Source: Vulcanisaeta thermophila
GTDB taxonomy: Archaea; Thermoproteota; Thermoprotei; Thermoproteales; Thermocladiaceae
Assembly: GCF_001748385.1 (NCBI RefSeq)
Contig: NZ_BCLI01000001.1
Coordinates: 62,001 to 126,000 of the forward strand
Direction of reading: 5' to 3'
Length of the DNA stretch: 64,000 nucleotides
Positions 43,681 through 53,265 of this stretch are shown one piece after another (position 1 is the stretch's first letter; each line of letters opens with the position of its first letter). A program made the translations under genes and the position numbers. A model generated the notes under the pieces. It had not been told where the DNA came from. It did not search any database and worked only from the letters and a program-made list of their open reading frames with translations.

Positions 43681-45918
43681 ATGCCTTATGTGGGCGCTAG
43701 GATTAAGAGGATTGAGGATCCCAAGTTCATAACGGGATCCGCCAGATACGTTGATGACATATCACTACCAGGCACCCTATACATGGCCATCCTCAGGAGC
43801 ACGGTACCCCACGCAAGGTTATTACGTGTTGACTATAGCGATGCCCTGAAAATTCCGGGCGTGGTCGGCGTCATTACTGGGTTGAACATAAGCGTGGAGA
43901 ATAGGCCCAGGAACTTCCCCATGGCCAGGGATGAGATACTCTATGTGGGCCAGCCCATAGCCGCTGTGGTGGCTGAGGATAGGTATAAGGCATTCGACGC
44001 ACTTGATCTAATACAGGTTGATTACGAACCACTACCTGCGGTTGTGGACCCTGAGGACGCACTCAACGATAATGTTAAGGCTGTGGAGGGTAGAAGTAAC
44101 ATTGGCTATAAAACGACGTATAGGAGTGGGAATCCCGAGGATGCATTGAAGAGGAGCGATGTGGTGATAGAGACTAAGCTTGAGATTGGGAGGGTTTACC
44201 CAGCGCCCATGGAGCCCAGGGGATTACTTGCGGTGTTTCAGGAGGGTAGGCTCACGGTCTACGCATCCACACAGTCACCTCATTACATGCGTAAGTTCCT
44301 CCTTGATGCCTTTAGAAGCCACGTTAGTGATGTGAGGGTTATCCAGGCAGATGTGGGTGGGGCATTTGGTTCCAAGCTATTTCCATACCCAGAGGACTAC
44401 ATAGTCACTTACGCAAGCATACTATACAGAAGGCCCGTGAAGTGGGTGGCCACTAGGCGTGAGGATTTAATGAGCACTTACCACAGTAGGGCGCAGATCC
44501 ATAAACTAAAGGCTGGCTTCAGCAAGAGTGGTGAGTGGCTCGCGTTAATAGATGACCTGATAATAGACCTGGGGGCCGCAACCCACGGTTACTACCTAGC
44601 CGACACAACGGCGACGTTGATAACGGGACCCTACAGGGTTAGGGATGTCCTGGTCAATGTTTATGGGGTTATGACGAACAAGACACCGCTAGATCAATAC
44701 CGCGGTGCTGGGCGTCCAGAGGCTGCCTTTGTTTATGAGAGGATAATGGACATGGCGGCAGACGAGCTCAAGATGGACCCAGTGGAGATTAGGAGGAGGA
44801 ACTTAATAACGAGCCTACCCTACGAAAACCCCTTTGGGCATAAGTACGACAGCGGTAACTACCTACACCTCCTAAGCATCGCCGAGGAGTACTACAGGGA
44901 GTCCAGGAGGAGGGCTGAGGAGTTTAGGAGGCAGGGTAGGAGGGTTGGCGTAGGGTTATCAATATATGTGGAACAGAATAACTTTGGGCCATGGGAGTCG
45001 GCGTCGGTTAGGGTTAAGTCTAACGGTAAGGTCCTGGTTATAATAGGGGCTGCGCCGCATGGGCAGGGCGATGCCACGGCCATAGCTCAGATAGTGGCTG
45101 ATGAGTTGGGTATCGACATAAACCAGGTGGAGGTTTCCTGGGGTGATACGGAATTGATTGGTGAGGGGTTCGGAACCTATGGAAGTAGGACATTAACCCT
45201 GGCTGGTAGTGCCTCATTAATAGCAGCCCGTAAGCTTAAGGAGAAACTAAAGAGGCTGGGTGCAACCCTCATGGGCGTTAACTATGAGGAGGTCATTTAC
45301 GAGGGAGGCCAGGTAGTACATACCAAGACTAGGAAGTCCATGAGCATCGGTGAAATAACCTCGAGGGTGACCAGCGTGATTGGCGGCACCTGGGCATTCG
45401 ATGTGGAACCCAGCCTTGAGGAGACGGCGTACTTCGGGCTCCCAGGGTATACATACCCATACGGCTCTCACGTGGCACTTGCTGAGGTGACCGAGGAGGG
45501 TTTGGTGAGGGTTCTTGATTACGTGGCCATAGATGACGTGGGGCTTGTGGTCAACCCAATGCTTGCTGAGGGGCAGGTCATTGGTGGTGTGATCCAGGGT
45601 TTTGGTGAGGTTGCCCTTGAGGAGGTTAAGTACGATAGGGATGGTAATCTATTGACCCAAACCTTCGGTGAGTACTGGATACCAACCATTGAGGAGTTCT
45701 TCAGGGTTAAGTGGATATACGTTGAGGAGGGTAAATCAAACGCGCCACTTCCGAGTAAGGGAATTGCGGAGAGCTCCATGATTGGGGTTCTCCCAGCGAT
45801 TACTAGGGCCATTGAGGATGCCGTGGGTAGGAGGATCACTAAAATACCTGTGGACCCCGAATCACTCATTATAACCAAAACAACCGCAAATAACTTAAAT
45901 AGGAATGTACCTGGGTGA
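43681..45918 (+). CDS. Molybdenum hydroxylase large subunit (aldehyde oxidase/xanthine dehydrogenase family)
   Basis: 745 aa. Mo-cofactor-binding subunit. GARIKRIEDPKFITGSARYVDDI start; QSPHYMRK, QADVGGAFGSK, DQYRGAGRPEAAF (the family loop, with RGAGR rather than the YRCSFR of form-I CO dehydrogenase), APHGQGDATA, and the active-site Glu expected in GIAESSMIGVLPA. This argues for an aldehyde or glyceraldehyde oxidoreductase, as in Sulfolobus CutABC of the branched Entner-Doudoroff pathway, rather than CO oxidation. First of a three-gene operon (LMS order); a TTTAAATTT box near 43654-43664 lies about 22 nt upstream. Confidence 0.9.
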   Translation: MPYVGARIKRIEDPKFITGSARYVDDISLPGTLYMAILRSTVPHARLLRVDYSDALKIPGVVGVITGLNISVENRPRNFPMARDEILYVGQPIAAVVAEDRYKAFDALDLIQVDYEPLPAVVDPEDALNDNVKAVEGRSNIGYKTTYRSGNPEDALKRSDVVIETKLEIGRVYPAPMEPRGLLAVFQEGRLTVYASTQSPHYMRKFLLDAFRSHVSDVRVIQADVGGAFGSKLFPYPEDYIVTYASILYRRPVKWVATRREDLMSTYHSRAQIHKLKAGFSKSGEWLALIDDLIIDLGAATHGYYLADTTATLITGPYRVRDVLVNVYGVMTNKTPLDQYRGAGRPEAAFVYERIMDMAADELKMDPVEIRRRNLITSLPYENPFGHKYDSGNYLHLLSIAEEYYRESRRRAEEFRRQGRRVGVGLSIYVEQNNFGPWESASVRVKSNGKVLVIIGAAPHGQGDATAIAQIVADELGIDINQVEVSWGDTELIGEGFGTYGSRTLTLAGSASLIAARKLKEKLKRLGATLMGVNYEEVIYEGGQVVHTKTRKSMSIGEITSRVTSVIGGTWAFDVEPSLEETAYFGLPGYTYPYGSHVALAEVTEEGLVRVLDYVAIDDVGLVVNPMLAEGQVIGGVIQGFGEVALEEVKYDRDGNLLTQTFGEYWIPTIEEFFRVKWIYVEEGKSNAPLPSKGIAESSMIGVLPAITRAIEDAVGRRITKIPVDPESLIITKTTANNLNRNVPG

Positions 45919-45924
45919 CCCCCG

Positions 45925-46782
45925 ATGTATCCGCCCAAGTTTGGTTACGTAAGGGTTTCCTCGCTCGAGGAGGCCGTTAATATATTGAATAGTGATGAGA
46001 ATGCCAAGGTGCTTGCTGGTGGGCAAAGCCTAATGCCACTACTTAAACTGAGGCTTATCAAGCCCTCATACCTAGTGGACATTAATAGGGTTCCCAACCT
46101 ATCCTATATAAACATAGAACGCGATAGGATACGCATAGGCGCATTGGCCAGGCATCACCAGTTCGAGATCAACAAGGAGCTTTGGTCAATATACCCAGCA
46201 ATCCCCGAGACCGCTATGCAGATAGGGGATCCACAGGTGAGGAATTTGGGCACCATGGCAGGCTCCCTAGCCCATGCGGACCCAGCCGCTGACTGGCCAG
46301 CCACCTTAATAGCGTTCAGGGCATCCATAACCGCACTGGGCCCCTCTGGCGAGAGGGTAATACCCATTGATGACTTCTTCACAGGGCCATTCAGCACAGC
46401 CCTGGGCAAGGGTGAGGTTATTAAGGAGATCGTCATATCCAGGGTTGAGGGTAATGTGAAGTCCGCATACGTAAAACTGGAGAGAAAGGCCGGTGACTTC
46501 GCCGTGGTGGGGGTTGCGGTAATGCTTAAGCTTGGCGGTGATGGGTCCATCGAGGACGCGAGCATTGGCATAACAGCTGCAGGGCCCAAGCCCTTCAGGG
46601 CACGTGAGGCGGAGAAGGCCCTCATTGGTCGTAAACCCACGAGTGACGTTATTGAGGACGCCGCGGAGAAGGCCATGAGGGAGTCTAACCCCATAAGCGA
46701 CATAAGGGGCTCCTCGGATTATAAAAGATACATGGTTAAGGTAATAACCAAAAGAGCCATTAATAAGGCCCTCTCAAGGTGA
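45925..46782 (+). CDS. Molybdenum hydroxylase FAD-binding subunit
   Basis: 285 aa. FAD-binding PCMH-type domain of CoxM/Cut[54 protein letters not shown] and the C-terminal CO-dehydrogenase flavoprotein domain ([26 protein letters not shown]). It passes electrons from the Fe-S subunit to the acceptor. It starts 6 nt after the large-subunit stop and overlaps the small subunit. Confidence 0.93.
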   Translation: MYPPKFGYVRVSSLEEAVNILNSDENAKVLAGGQSLMPLLKLRLIKPSYLVDINRVPNLSYINIERDRIRIGALARHHQFEINKELWSIYPAIPETAMQIGDPQVRNLGTMAGSLAHADPAADWPATLIAFRASITALGPSGERVIPIDDFFTGPFSTALGKGEVIKEIVISRVEGNVKSAYVKLERKAGDFAVVGVAVMLKLGGDGSIEDASIGITAAGPKPFRAREAEKALIGRKPTSDVIEDAAEKAMRESNPISDIRGSSDYKRYMVKVITKRAINKALSR

Positions 46783-46787
46783 TGGTC

Positions 46788-47303
46788 ATGAGCACCACAC
46801 TGAAGGTGGGCCCTGAGGAGCGCGTGAGGATTAGGGTTAGGGTGAATGGTGTTTGGTACGAGAGGGATGTGGAGCCCAGGAAATTGCTGGTTCACTTCCT
46901 AAGGGAGGACCTGGGCTTCACAAGCGTTCACGTGGGCTGCGACACAGGGCATTGCGGTGCCTGTACAGTCATTATGAATGGTGTTAGTGTTAAGTCGTGC
47001 CAGGTATTGGCGGTGCAGGCTGATGGTGCCGAGATACTAACGCTCGAGGGGCTCGCTAAGGATGGTAAGTTACACCCAATACAGGAAGCCTTCTGGGAGA
47101 AGCACGCCCTACAATGTGGTTACTGCACGCCGGGCATGATAATGGAGACGTACTTCCTACTTAAGGAGAATCCTGAGCCGAGTGAGGAGGAGATTAGGAG
47201 GGGCTTGGCTGGGAATTTGTGTAGGTGCACGGGTTATCAGAATATTGTGGATGCGGTTAAACTGGCGTCGCAGAAGCTGAAGGAGTTGAAAATGACGCTG
47301 TGA
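46788..47303 (+). CDS. Molybdenum hydroxylase [2Fe-2S] subunit
   Basis: About 171 aa. Plant-type ferredoxin domain with CDTGHCGAC and a fourth Cys about 12 further on, then the C-terminal [2Fe-2S]-binding domain with QCGYCTPGM and NLCRCTGY. Standard CoxS/CutC. ATG at 46788 preferred; earlier in-frame codons at 46779 and 46782 overlap the FAD subunit stop. Confidence 0.93.
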   Translation: MSTTLKVGPEERVRIRVRVNGVWYERDVEPRKLLVHFLREDLGFTSVHVGCDTGHCGACTVIMNGVSVKSCQVLAVQADGAEILTLEGLAKDGKLHPIQEAFWEKHALQCGYCTPGMIMETYFLLKENPEPSEEEIRRGLAGNLCRCTGYQNIVDAVKLASQKLKELKMTL

Positions 47304-47307
47304 AGCA

Positions 47308-48174
47308 TCATAACTTAAACTCAGTGGGTCTCCAGGAACATGATTGCTCCTGGATCCTCCCCTCCAGGGCATCCCTTAGGTACTTCCCAGGGTCCTTAAC
47401 CTCCCTCATGGGCTTACCGCTCGAGTTCCTCATGAACATCATGACCTCGGCCAAAATACTAAGCGCTATTTCCCCGGCGGTCTTGGCGCCCAGGTCAAGG
47501 CCCACTGGGGAGTGGAGCCTATTCAGTACGTAATCCAGGGCAAGCCCCCTCCTAACCATCTCAGCAATCATGTAAGCCGCTCTCTTTTGGCTTGCCAGTA
47601 AGCCCACGAACCTGGCCCCACCCTTAAGTGCAATGTAAAGTGCATCCGCATCGTAGGGTTTACCACCCTCATTGGCTATTATCACCACGGAATCCTCACC
47701 CACGAGCTTCTCTAAATCCCTCAAATCATTGGTTACTAAGTAGGCGTTGGGGAACTCATCCTTCTTAACATCGCCATTACCCACCACAGCCATGTAGTAA
47801 CCCACGGCATTACCCACATCAACCAAGGCCCTGGCTATTAAGCCACTACCCACAACCACTATTGTGGGCCTTGGCTCCACGGGCTCAGCGACGACCTTAT
47901 AACCATTAATCACGGCCTCCAAAACCCTATTCTCCAACAGGGCCCTCTCGGCTAGCTTCAGAACCTCATCACTGGTTGCAATACCCAGCATTGCCTTGCC
48001 ATTCACAATAACGTCAGAGGCCACATTATCGCCCCTAATCAACCTGACAATGACTAACTTACCACCCCCAGAAGCCGCCGAGGTCAATGCCTTGAAGAAT
48101 TCACATGAGGACACGCTACATGCTGGCTTAGCCGCAATATAAACCTTACTCCCGAGTTTATTATATGTTGGCAC
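47308..48174 (-). CDS. XdhC/CoxI-family molybdenum-hydroxylase maturation factor
   Basis: 288 aa. N-terminal XdhC-type segment with Cys (KPACSVSSCEFFKAL, where the enzymes sulfurate the Mo cofactor) and a C-terminal Rossmann domain (TIVVVGSGLIARALVDVG, then PVGLDLGAKTAGEIALSILAEV, the hallmark of the family). It inserts or sulfurates the molybdenum cofactor of the adjacent hydroxylase. Convergent with the small-subunit gene, 4 nt apart. GTG start. Confidence 0.88.
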   Translation of the reverse strand: MPTYNKLGSKVYIAAKPACSVSSCEFFKALTSAASGGGKLVIVRLIRGDNVASDVIVNGKAMLGIATSDEVLKLAERALLENRVLEAVINGYKVVAEPVEPRPTIVVVGSGLIARALVDVGNAVGYYMAVVGNGDVKKDEFPNAYLVTNDLRDLEKLVGEDSVVIIANEGGKPYDADALYIALKGGARFVGLLASQKRAAYMIAEMVRRGLALDYVLNRLHSPVGLDLGAKTAGEIALSILAEVMMFMRNSSGKPMREVKDPGKYLRDALEGRIQEQSCSWRPTEFKL

Positions 48175-48244
48175 TGTGGTTTATATCTTCAATTTTGAAT
48201 TATTATAATCCATGGCTTAAAAAACTACCACATGCTTATTCATA

Positions 48245-48269
48245 AATTATGATTAAACACATCATAATT
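48245..48269. promoter_or_regulatory. Inverted repeat in the peroxiredoxin promoter
   Basis: Perfect 8-bp arms AATTATGA and TCATAATT with a 9-nt spacer, directly upstream of the TATA-like ATTATTAAAG (48271-48280) of the peroxiredoxin gene. It covers the BRE region and is also within the divergent XdhC upstream region. A redox-responsive regulator would suit, but none is identified. Confidence 0.5.
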
Positions 48270-48307
48270 AATTATTAAAGTTGACAGGCTCGGTACAGGG
48301 TGAGGAC

Positions 48308-48799
48308 ATGGTTGAGGTGGGTGAAAAGGCCCCGGAGTTTGAGTTGCTGGATGTGGATTTGAAACCCAGGAGGCTCGGTGATTTCCTGGGTAAGAATAAG
48401 CTGGTGGTTCTACTCACCTTCCCAGCCGCCTTCTCCCCCGTGTGCACTAAGGAGTTGTGTACCTTTAGGGATAGGATGTCAATACTAAACAAGGCCAATG
48501 CTGAGGTAGTGGCGATTAGTGTGGATACACCATTCACATTGAAGGCCTTTAGGGATGCCAATAGGCTCAATTTCACACTGCTCAGTGACTTCAATAAGGA
48601 AATGATAACAAAGTACGGCGTAATCCACGAAAACCTACTGGGTCTTAAGGGTGTGGCCAAGAGGGCTGCGTTTATACTGGGTCCAGACGGTGTTGTGCTT
48701 TGGAAGTGGGTGAGTGATGACCCAACGGTGGAGCCTCCCTACGATGAAATAGTGAGGTTAGTTGATGAGTTTAATAGGAAGCTTGGGCTTGGTAAGTAA
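48308..48799 (+). CDS. Peroxiredoxin (AhpC/TSA, BCP/AhpE-like)
   Basis: About 163 aa from ATG 48308; an in-frame TTG at 48281 is rejected because it is inside the promoter. VGEKAPEFELLDVDL start, peroxidatic C46 in FSPVCTKELC with C51 as possible resolving Cys, NFTLLSDFNKEM and AAFILGPDGVV. It reduces hydroperoxides using thioredoxin or a protein disulfide oxidoreductase. The inverted repeat at 48245-48269 suggests regulation. Confidence 0.93.
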   Translation: MVEVGEKAPEFELLDVDLKPRRLGDFLGKNKLVVLLTFPAAFSPVCTKELCTFRDRMSILNKANAEVVAISVDTPFTLKAFRDANRLNFTLLSDFNKEMITKYGVIHENLLGLKGVAKRAAFILGPDGVVLWKWVSDDPTVEPPYDEIVRLVDEFNRKLGLGK

Positions 48800-48870
48800 T
48801 ACGTACCAAGTGATTTAAACCTAGAATTCACCTTAAAAATAAGCAATTTTTAGTAATAATCCTGGGCACC

Positions 48871-49398
48871 ATGAGCGTACCAAGAACCATGCACAAGGAA
48901 TTGGGTCCCAAAACGGCCAACTTCTTCATAATCACAGTATCCACCTCCAGGTACCACGCCAAGATGGAGGGTAAGCCCTACACGGACGAGTCTGGGGATA
49001 CGGCGGAGGCCATGGTTAAGGAAAGCGGTCACAGGGTTGTGGGTAGGGAGTTGATTAAGGATGATATTGAGATGATAAGGAACCTGGTGAGGTCCCTGGC
49101 CTCTAGGGGTGATGTGGACGTGATAGTCCTCACAGGGGGCACTGGGCTTGCTAGGAGTGATGTAACCATAGAGGCCCTGAGGCCATTATTCGAGAAGGAG
49201 ATGGAGGGTTTTGGCGATATATTCAGATACGTGAGCTACTCGAAAATAGGTACAGGGGCAATAATGACCAGGGCCACCGCGGGCGTGATAAACGGGAAGC
49301 TGGTCGTGGCATTGCCAGGCTCCCCCGATGGAGTTAAGACGGGGCTTGAGATAATACTCCAGGAACTACCGCACATACTGTACATAATAAGGAGTTGA
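48871..49398 (+). CDS. moaB: Molybdopterin biosynthesis protein MoaB/MogA family
   Basis: 175 aa. FFIITVSTSRY at the N-terminus, DESGDTAEAMVKESGH, the substrate motif LTGGTGLARSDVTIEAL and VVALPGSPDGVKTGLEIIL. It adenylylates molybdopterin before metal insertion. Located beside the Mo-hydroxylase operon, which needs the cofactor (tungsten is also possible in these organisms). Confidence 0.94.
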   Translation: MSVPRTMHKELGPKTANFFIITVSTSRYHAKMEGKPYTDESGDTAEAMVKESGHRVVGRELIKDDIEMIRNLVRSLASRGDVDVIVLTGGTGLARSDVTIEALRPLFEKEMEGFGDIFRYVSYSKIGTGAIMTRATAGVINGKLVVALPGSPDGVKTGLEIILQELPHILYIIRS

Positions 49399-49456
49399 TT
49401 ATACTGTGGTAAAAGATGCACCAATAGATGCCCTTTAATAGGCTTGGCCAAATCCT

Positions 49457-49831
49457 GTGTATGCTATGAATCCCCTAGTGGCCTTAATACCTGCTGCGGG
49501 CTCCGCATTAATGATTTACTATACGTATGAAAACCTCAAGTACGTAAACGTGTGCCTCCCTGGGATATTTCACTGTGAGTTATTCAACTTCATAGTCCCA
49601 AGGAGGATCAGGCTAACCCTGGCTGTGGGTGCAGCGGTGGTTTTGGCATTACTGGCGGTCTTGATAGTGATGGGTTTTTACTACGTGGCCCTGGCAATAT
49701 CAATACTCGGCCTGGCAGTGGGCGTCTACGGGATTTACCTCCAAGTCAGCCATAACGCCTACTGCATGTATTGCCTAACCACCGATGCAATACTACTCAT
49801 CACCGCGGTGCTCATTTTCCTAAATGTTTAA
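49457..49831 (+). CDS. VKOR-family thiol-oxidising membrane protein
   Basis: 124 aa, about four membrane helices. Redox motif C103MYC106 in SHNAYCMYCLTTD (the VKOR CxxC at the start of the last helix), and a second Cys pair C33/C40 in VCLPGIFHC that could shuttle electrons. It is shorter than fused bacterial VKORs. It would re-oxidise protein disulfide-forming partners; hyperthermophilic crenarchaea make many disulfides. Overlaps the MFS gene by 8 nt. GTG at 49457 or ATG 49466. Confidence 0.82.
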   Translation: MYAMNPLVALIPAAGSALMIYYTYENLKYVNVCLPGIFHCELFNFIVPRRIRLTLAVGAAVVLALLAVLIVMGFYYVALAISILGLAVGVYGIYLQVSHNAYCMYCLTTDAILLITAVLIFLNV

Positions 49832-50972
49832 GGAGGGTTGCCTGGGTATTGGGTCTGTGAGGAATCTTGTGGCATCGGTATTCATAGTAATTGGGACCAT
49901 ATCCATATGGTACAACTTCCTAACCTACAATGTAATAGCGTCGGTGGTGTTTCCAAGCTCAACCCTGGGGCTGGTATTGACAGCGTCATTCCTAACGGTA
50001 CTAATGGGCTTCATAACAAGGCCCCTGGGCGCCCTCGCAATGGGCCTTGTGGGTGACAGATTCTCGAGCAGGTTATCACTAACACTCACCCTGGCACTGA
50101 TGGGGGTATCAACACTCCTAATGGTGAATCTAAATCCCACGCACCAAATATATGAATTGCTAATCCTGAGGTTGATCCAGGGGGTCTGTCTCGGTGGTGA
50201 GTGGGCCGCTGCCGTAGTATTAATGGGCATTATAATGGGGTATGGTGGCACGGGCAGGGTCCTTACATCCCTTGTTCAATTAAGTGTACCCCTTGGTATG
50301 ATCCTGTCCTCAGTAACCCTTCAGGACTGGAGGCTCGATCTAACCATAGGCTCGTTAATGAGCCTGGCATCCTCATTGGCCATAGCCATACTAAGCCCTG
50401 GGTCAAGGGTTGATTTTGGTCAATTTAGCATTACCTGGGGTGATATTAAGAGCATGGCCATTGCGGTGGGCTCCAAGCTTGGTGAGAGCGCTAACTTCTA
50501 CGCCTTCACATCAATACTCCTGGTGCCGTTCTCGGTAACATTGACCAAAAACCTAGTAATCCTGGCAGCAATAACGCTCGCACTGATCACGCTTGTCTCA
50601 TCAATACTCACTGCACGTGTGGGGCCCAGGGACTTGATGATTTACGGCTATGCATTATTCATAATAACCGACGCCCTAGTACCCACACCCATAAGCCCTG
50701 CCGTGAAGTACGTACTCTTTGGCCTTTCGGATGCCCTTTCATACACACCCCAGGCGCTTTACATACCATCCCTGCTAAGGCATGGAATTAAAAACACGGG
50801 TAGTGGTTTATCCTACCAATTATCAAGCCTCCTCGGGGGCCTCATCACGTACCTCGCCTCCATACTCCTAACACTCCTTGGGGTGCACCGTGGCCTAGCC
50901 ATTATTGGGCTTATACTAATGCTGGCCTCGGCTGGGTCATTAATCATTACCAGGTTGGGTAAGAGTTATTAA
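49824..50972 (+). CDS. MFS transporter (metabolite:proton symporter type)
   Basis: 382 aa, about 12 membrane helices. Loop 2-3 signature FITRPLGALAMGLVGDRFSSR and the RLIQGVCLGGEWAAAVVLM helix 5 are typical of the MHS branch (shikimate, proline, citrate-like carriers). Substrate unknown. Overlaps the VKOR gene, so co-translated; possibly supplies the substrate of the Mo-hydroxylase, which is inference from neighbourhood only. Confidence 0.88.
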   Translation: MFKEGCLGIGSVRNLVASVFIVIGTISIWYNFLTYNVIASVVFPSSTLGLVLTASFLTVLMGFITRPLGALAMGLVGDRFSSRLSLTLTLALMGVSTLLMVNLNPTHQIYELLILRLIQGVCLGGEWAAAVVLMGIIMGYGGTGRVLTSLVQLSVPLGMILSSVTLQDWRLDLTIGSLMSLASSLAIAILSPGSRVDFGQFSITWGDIKSMAIAVGSKLGESANFYAFTSILLVPFSVTLTKNLVILAAITLALITLVSSILTARVGPRDLMIYGYALFIITDALVPTPISPAVKYVLFGLSDALSYTPQALYIPSLLRHGIKNTGSGLSYQLSSLLGGLITYLASILLTLLGVHRGLAIIGLILMLASAGSLIITRLGKSY

Positions 50973-50998
50973 CATGGGGGGTGCGGTCCATTATTGGT

Positions 50999-51451
50999 AT
51001 GGCTAGGATTCACTATGAAGGTTCCTTTGAAGTGAGTAGGCCCAGGGATTACGTCTACAACTTCCTCATTGACCCAAGAAACGTGGCCTCGGCAATACCT
51101 GGAGTTGAGAGTGTGGAGGTTATTGACCAGGACAACTTCAGGGTGAAAGCCACGCTGGGGGTTGGCGCAATCAAGGGTACGGTGACTGCGAACCTGAAAT
51201 TCATTGATAAGAGGCCACCTGAGGGTGCCACTGTTCAGGGCAGGGGCTCGGGCCTTCAAAGCACCATGGACTTTCAACTATCCTTCAGACTCAGCGATCT
51301 TGGGCAGGGGAGGACCAGGGTTAACTGGGTCTTTGATGGTAATGTGGGTGGGCTTGTGGGCTCCATGGGCGCCAGGGTCCTGGACCCAGTGGCTCAGAGG
51401 ATAATTAACGATGCCGTTAATAACCTAAGGAGTAAGTTGGAGGGCTCTTAA
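50999..51451 (+). CDS. coxG: CoxG-family SRPBCC protein
   Basis: About 150 aa from ATG 50999. HYEGSFEVSRPRDYVYNFL, PGVESVEVIDQDNFRVKATLGVG, and GSGLQSTMDFQLSF match the CoxG (CO dehydrogenase subunit G) family, START-like fold. CoxG anchors CO dehydrogenase to the membrane and helps assembly in some bacteria. Its nearness to the Mo-hydroxylase operon suits an assembly or docking role. Confidence 0.9.
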   Translation: MARIHYEGSFEVSRPRDYVYNFLIDPRNVASAIPGVESVEVIDQDNFRVKATLGVGAIKGTVTANLKFIDKRPPEGATVQGRGSGLQSTMDFQLSFRLSDLGQGRTRVNWVFDGNVGGLVGSMGARVLDPVAQRIINDAVNNLRSKLEGS

Positions 51452-51517
51452 TGGGGGTTGTTGTGGCAACCAAAGTAAAAATTTATTAATTCTTCACATA
51501 ACACGGTCTTGATAGGT

Positions 51518-52852
51518 ATGAGCCTAATACTGAAGCCCAAGGAGTCGGCACTACAGAAACCACACCTCAACTTAGCGGTGATAGGGCATGTGGACCACGG
51601 AAAATCCACACTGGTAGGCCACCTACTGGTGGTCACGGGCTACGTTGATGAGAAGGGCTTCAAGGAGCTTGAGGAGCAGGCTAAGAAGATGGGTAAGGAG
51701 GACTTCGTCTACGCATGGGTAACTGATAGGCTTAAGGAGGAGAGGGAGAGGGGAGTCACCATCGAGGCAATGCACGTGGGCTTTGAAACCAATAAGTACT
51801 TCCTAACAATAATCGACCTACCTGGTCACAGGGACTTCGTTAAGAACATGATAGTGGGTGCAAGCCAGGCGGACGCGGCCCTACTCGTGGTCTCCGCAAG
51901 GCCTGGCGAGTTCGAGGCAGGCATAGGACCCCAGGGGCAAACCAGGGAGCACCTCTTCCTGGCCGCCACTCTGGGTATTAGGCAGGTAATTGTCGCTGTT
52001 AATAAGATGGATGTTGTTAATTATGACCAGAAGAGGTTTGAGCAAATAAAGGCGGAGTTGAGCAAGCTCATGAAGCTGCTTGGTTACGACCCAACCAAGG
52101 TACCATTCATACCAGTGAGTGCGTTGAAGGGCGATAACATTAAGGAGAAGAGCCCCAACACACCGTGGTACAACGGCCCCACGCTACTGGAGGCGCTCGA
52201 TGCCCTCCAGCCACCACCAAGGCCCACGGACAAGCCCTTCAGACTCCCAATACAGGACGTCTACACAATAACCGGCGCCGGTACGGTGGTTGTGGGTAGG
52301 GTTGAGACTGGAGTTCTCAAGGTTGGTGATAGGGTTGTGATAATGCCACCCGCCAAGGTGGGCGATATCAGGAGTATCGAGACCCACCACATGAAGTTGG
52401 AGCAGGCACAGCCTGGTGACAACATTGGCATTAACGTTAGGGGTATTGAGAAGGAGGATGTTAAGAGGGGCGATGTAATGGGCCACCTAACCAACCCACC
52501 CACCGTCGCCGAGGAGATAGTGGCTAGAATAGCAGTGCTGTGGCACCCCACTGCAATAGGCCCTGGCTACACACCGGTGCTTCACGTTCACACGGCAACG
52601 GTGCCCGCTCAGATAGTGGAGTTAGTGGCTAAACTGGACCCAAGGACTGGCCAGACTGTGGAGCAGAAGCCGCAGTTCATTAAGCAGGGTGATGTTGCGG
52701 TCATAAGAATGAAGCCCCTTAAGGACGTGGTTATTGAGAAGTACAGTGAGTTCCCAGGGCTTGGTAGGTTCGCCCTTAGGGATATGGGCAGGACCATAGC
52801 CGCTGGGCAGGTAATAGAGATAAAGCCTAAGAAAGTGGAGATTAAGGCGTGA
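51518..52852 (+). CDS. tuf: Elongation factor 1-alpha
   Basis: About 444 aa from ATG 51518; a TTTATTAATT box at 51481-51490 is about 30 nt upstream. GTPase motifs: IGHVDHGKST, TIEAMHVGFE (switch I), DLPGHRDFVKNM, VNKMD and SALKG. Domains II and III follow with HPTAIGPGYTPVLHVHT. Delivers aminoacyl-tRNA. Followed by uS10, as in most archaea. Confidence 0.97.
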   Translation: MSLILKPKESALQKPHLNLAVIGHVDHGKSTLVGHLLVVTGYVDEKGFKELEEQAKKMGKEDFVYAWVTDRLKEERERGVTIEAMHVGFETNKYFLTIIDLPGHRDFVKNMIVGASQADAALLVVSARPGEFEAGIGPQGQTREHLFLAATLGIRQVIVAVNKMDVVNYDQKRFEQIKAELSKLMKLLGYDPTKVPFIPVSALKGDNIKEKSPNTPWYNGPTLLEALDALQPPPRPTDKPFRLPIQDVYTITGAGTVVVGRVETGVLKVGDRVVIMPPAKVGDIRSIETHHMKLEQAQPGDNIGINVRGIEKEDVKRGDVMGHLTNPPTVAEEIVARIAVLWHPTAIGPGYTPVLHVHTATVPAQIVELVAKLDPRTGQTVEQKPQFIKQGDVAVIRMKPLKDVVIEKYSEFPGLGRFALRDMGRTIAAGQVIEIKPKKVEIKA

Positions 52853-52953
52853 TAATAATCCCTTAAAAACGCCTCTGCTCATTAAAAATCACCATTGATT
52901 TTAGCCCTCAATGAGGCTAATGTTTTTAAACCTTGTTATTCACGTCAAGTAAC

Positions 52954-53265
52954 GTGCCAAGAAAGGCGCGAATACGCATATGGGGCACGGACCACAATGA
53001 GGTGGATAGGCTAGCTGGCGAGATTGTGGATATTGCCAAGAAACTGGGTATTAAGGTTTCAGGCCCCATACCACTACCCATGAAGAGGTTGATGGTGACC
53101 GTTAGGAGGGCACCCAGTGGCCAGGGCTACCACACATTTGATCATTGGGAGATGAGGATTCATAAGAGGTTAATTGATATGGACGCCGATGAGAGGGCCC
53201 TGAGGCAGTTAATGAGGATTAGGATCCCCGAGAACATCAAAATAGAAATTGAACTCATAGACTAA
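52954..53265 (+). CDS. rps10: Small ribosomal subunit protein uS10
   Basis: 103 aa from GTG 52954, the normal length. MPRKARIRIWGTDHNEVDRL, KVSGPIPLPMKR, GYHTFDHWEMRIHKRLIDM. A GTTTTTAAACC box (52922-52931) lies 27 nt upstream, giving a leaderless start and supporting GTG over an earlier in-frame codon at 52933. A box C/D sRNA on the other strand ends within a few bases of the stop codon. Confidence 0.96.
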   Translation: MPRKARIRIWGTDHNEVDRLAGEIVDIAKKLGIKVSGPIPLPMKRLMVTVRRAPSGQGYHTFDHWEMRIHKRLIDMDADERALRQLMRIRIPENIKIEIELID

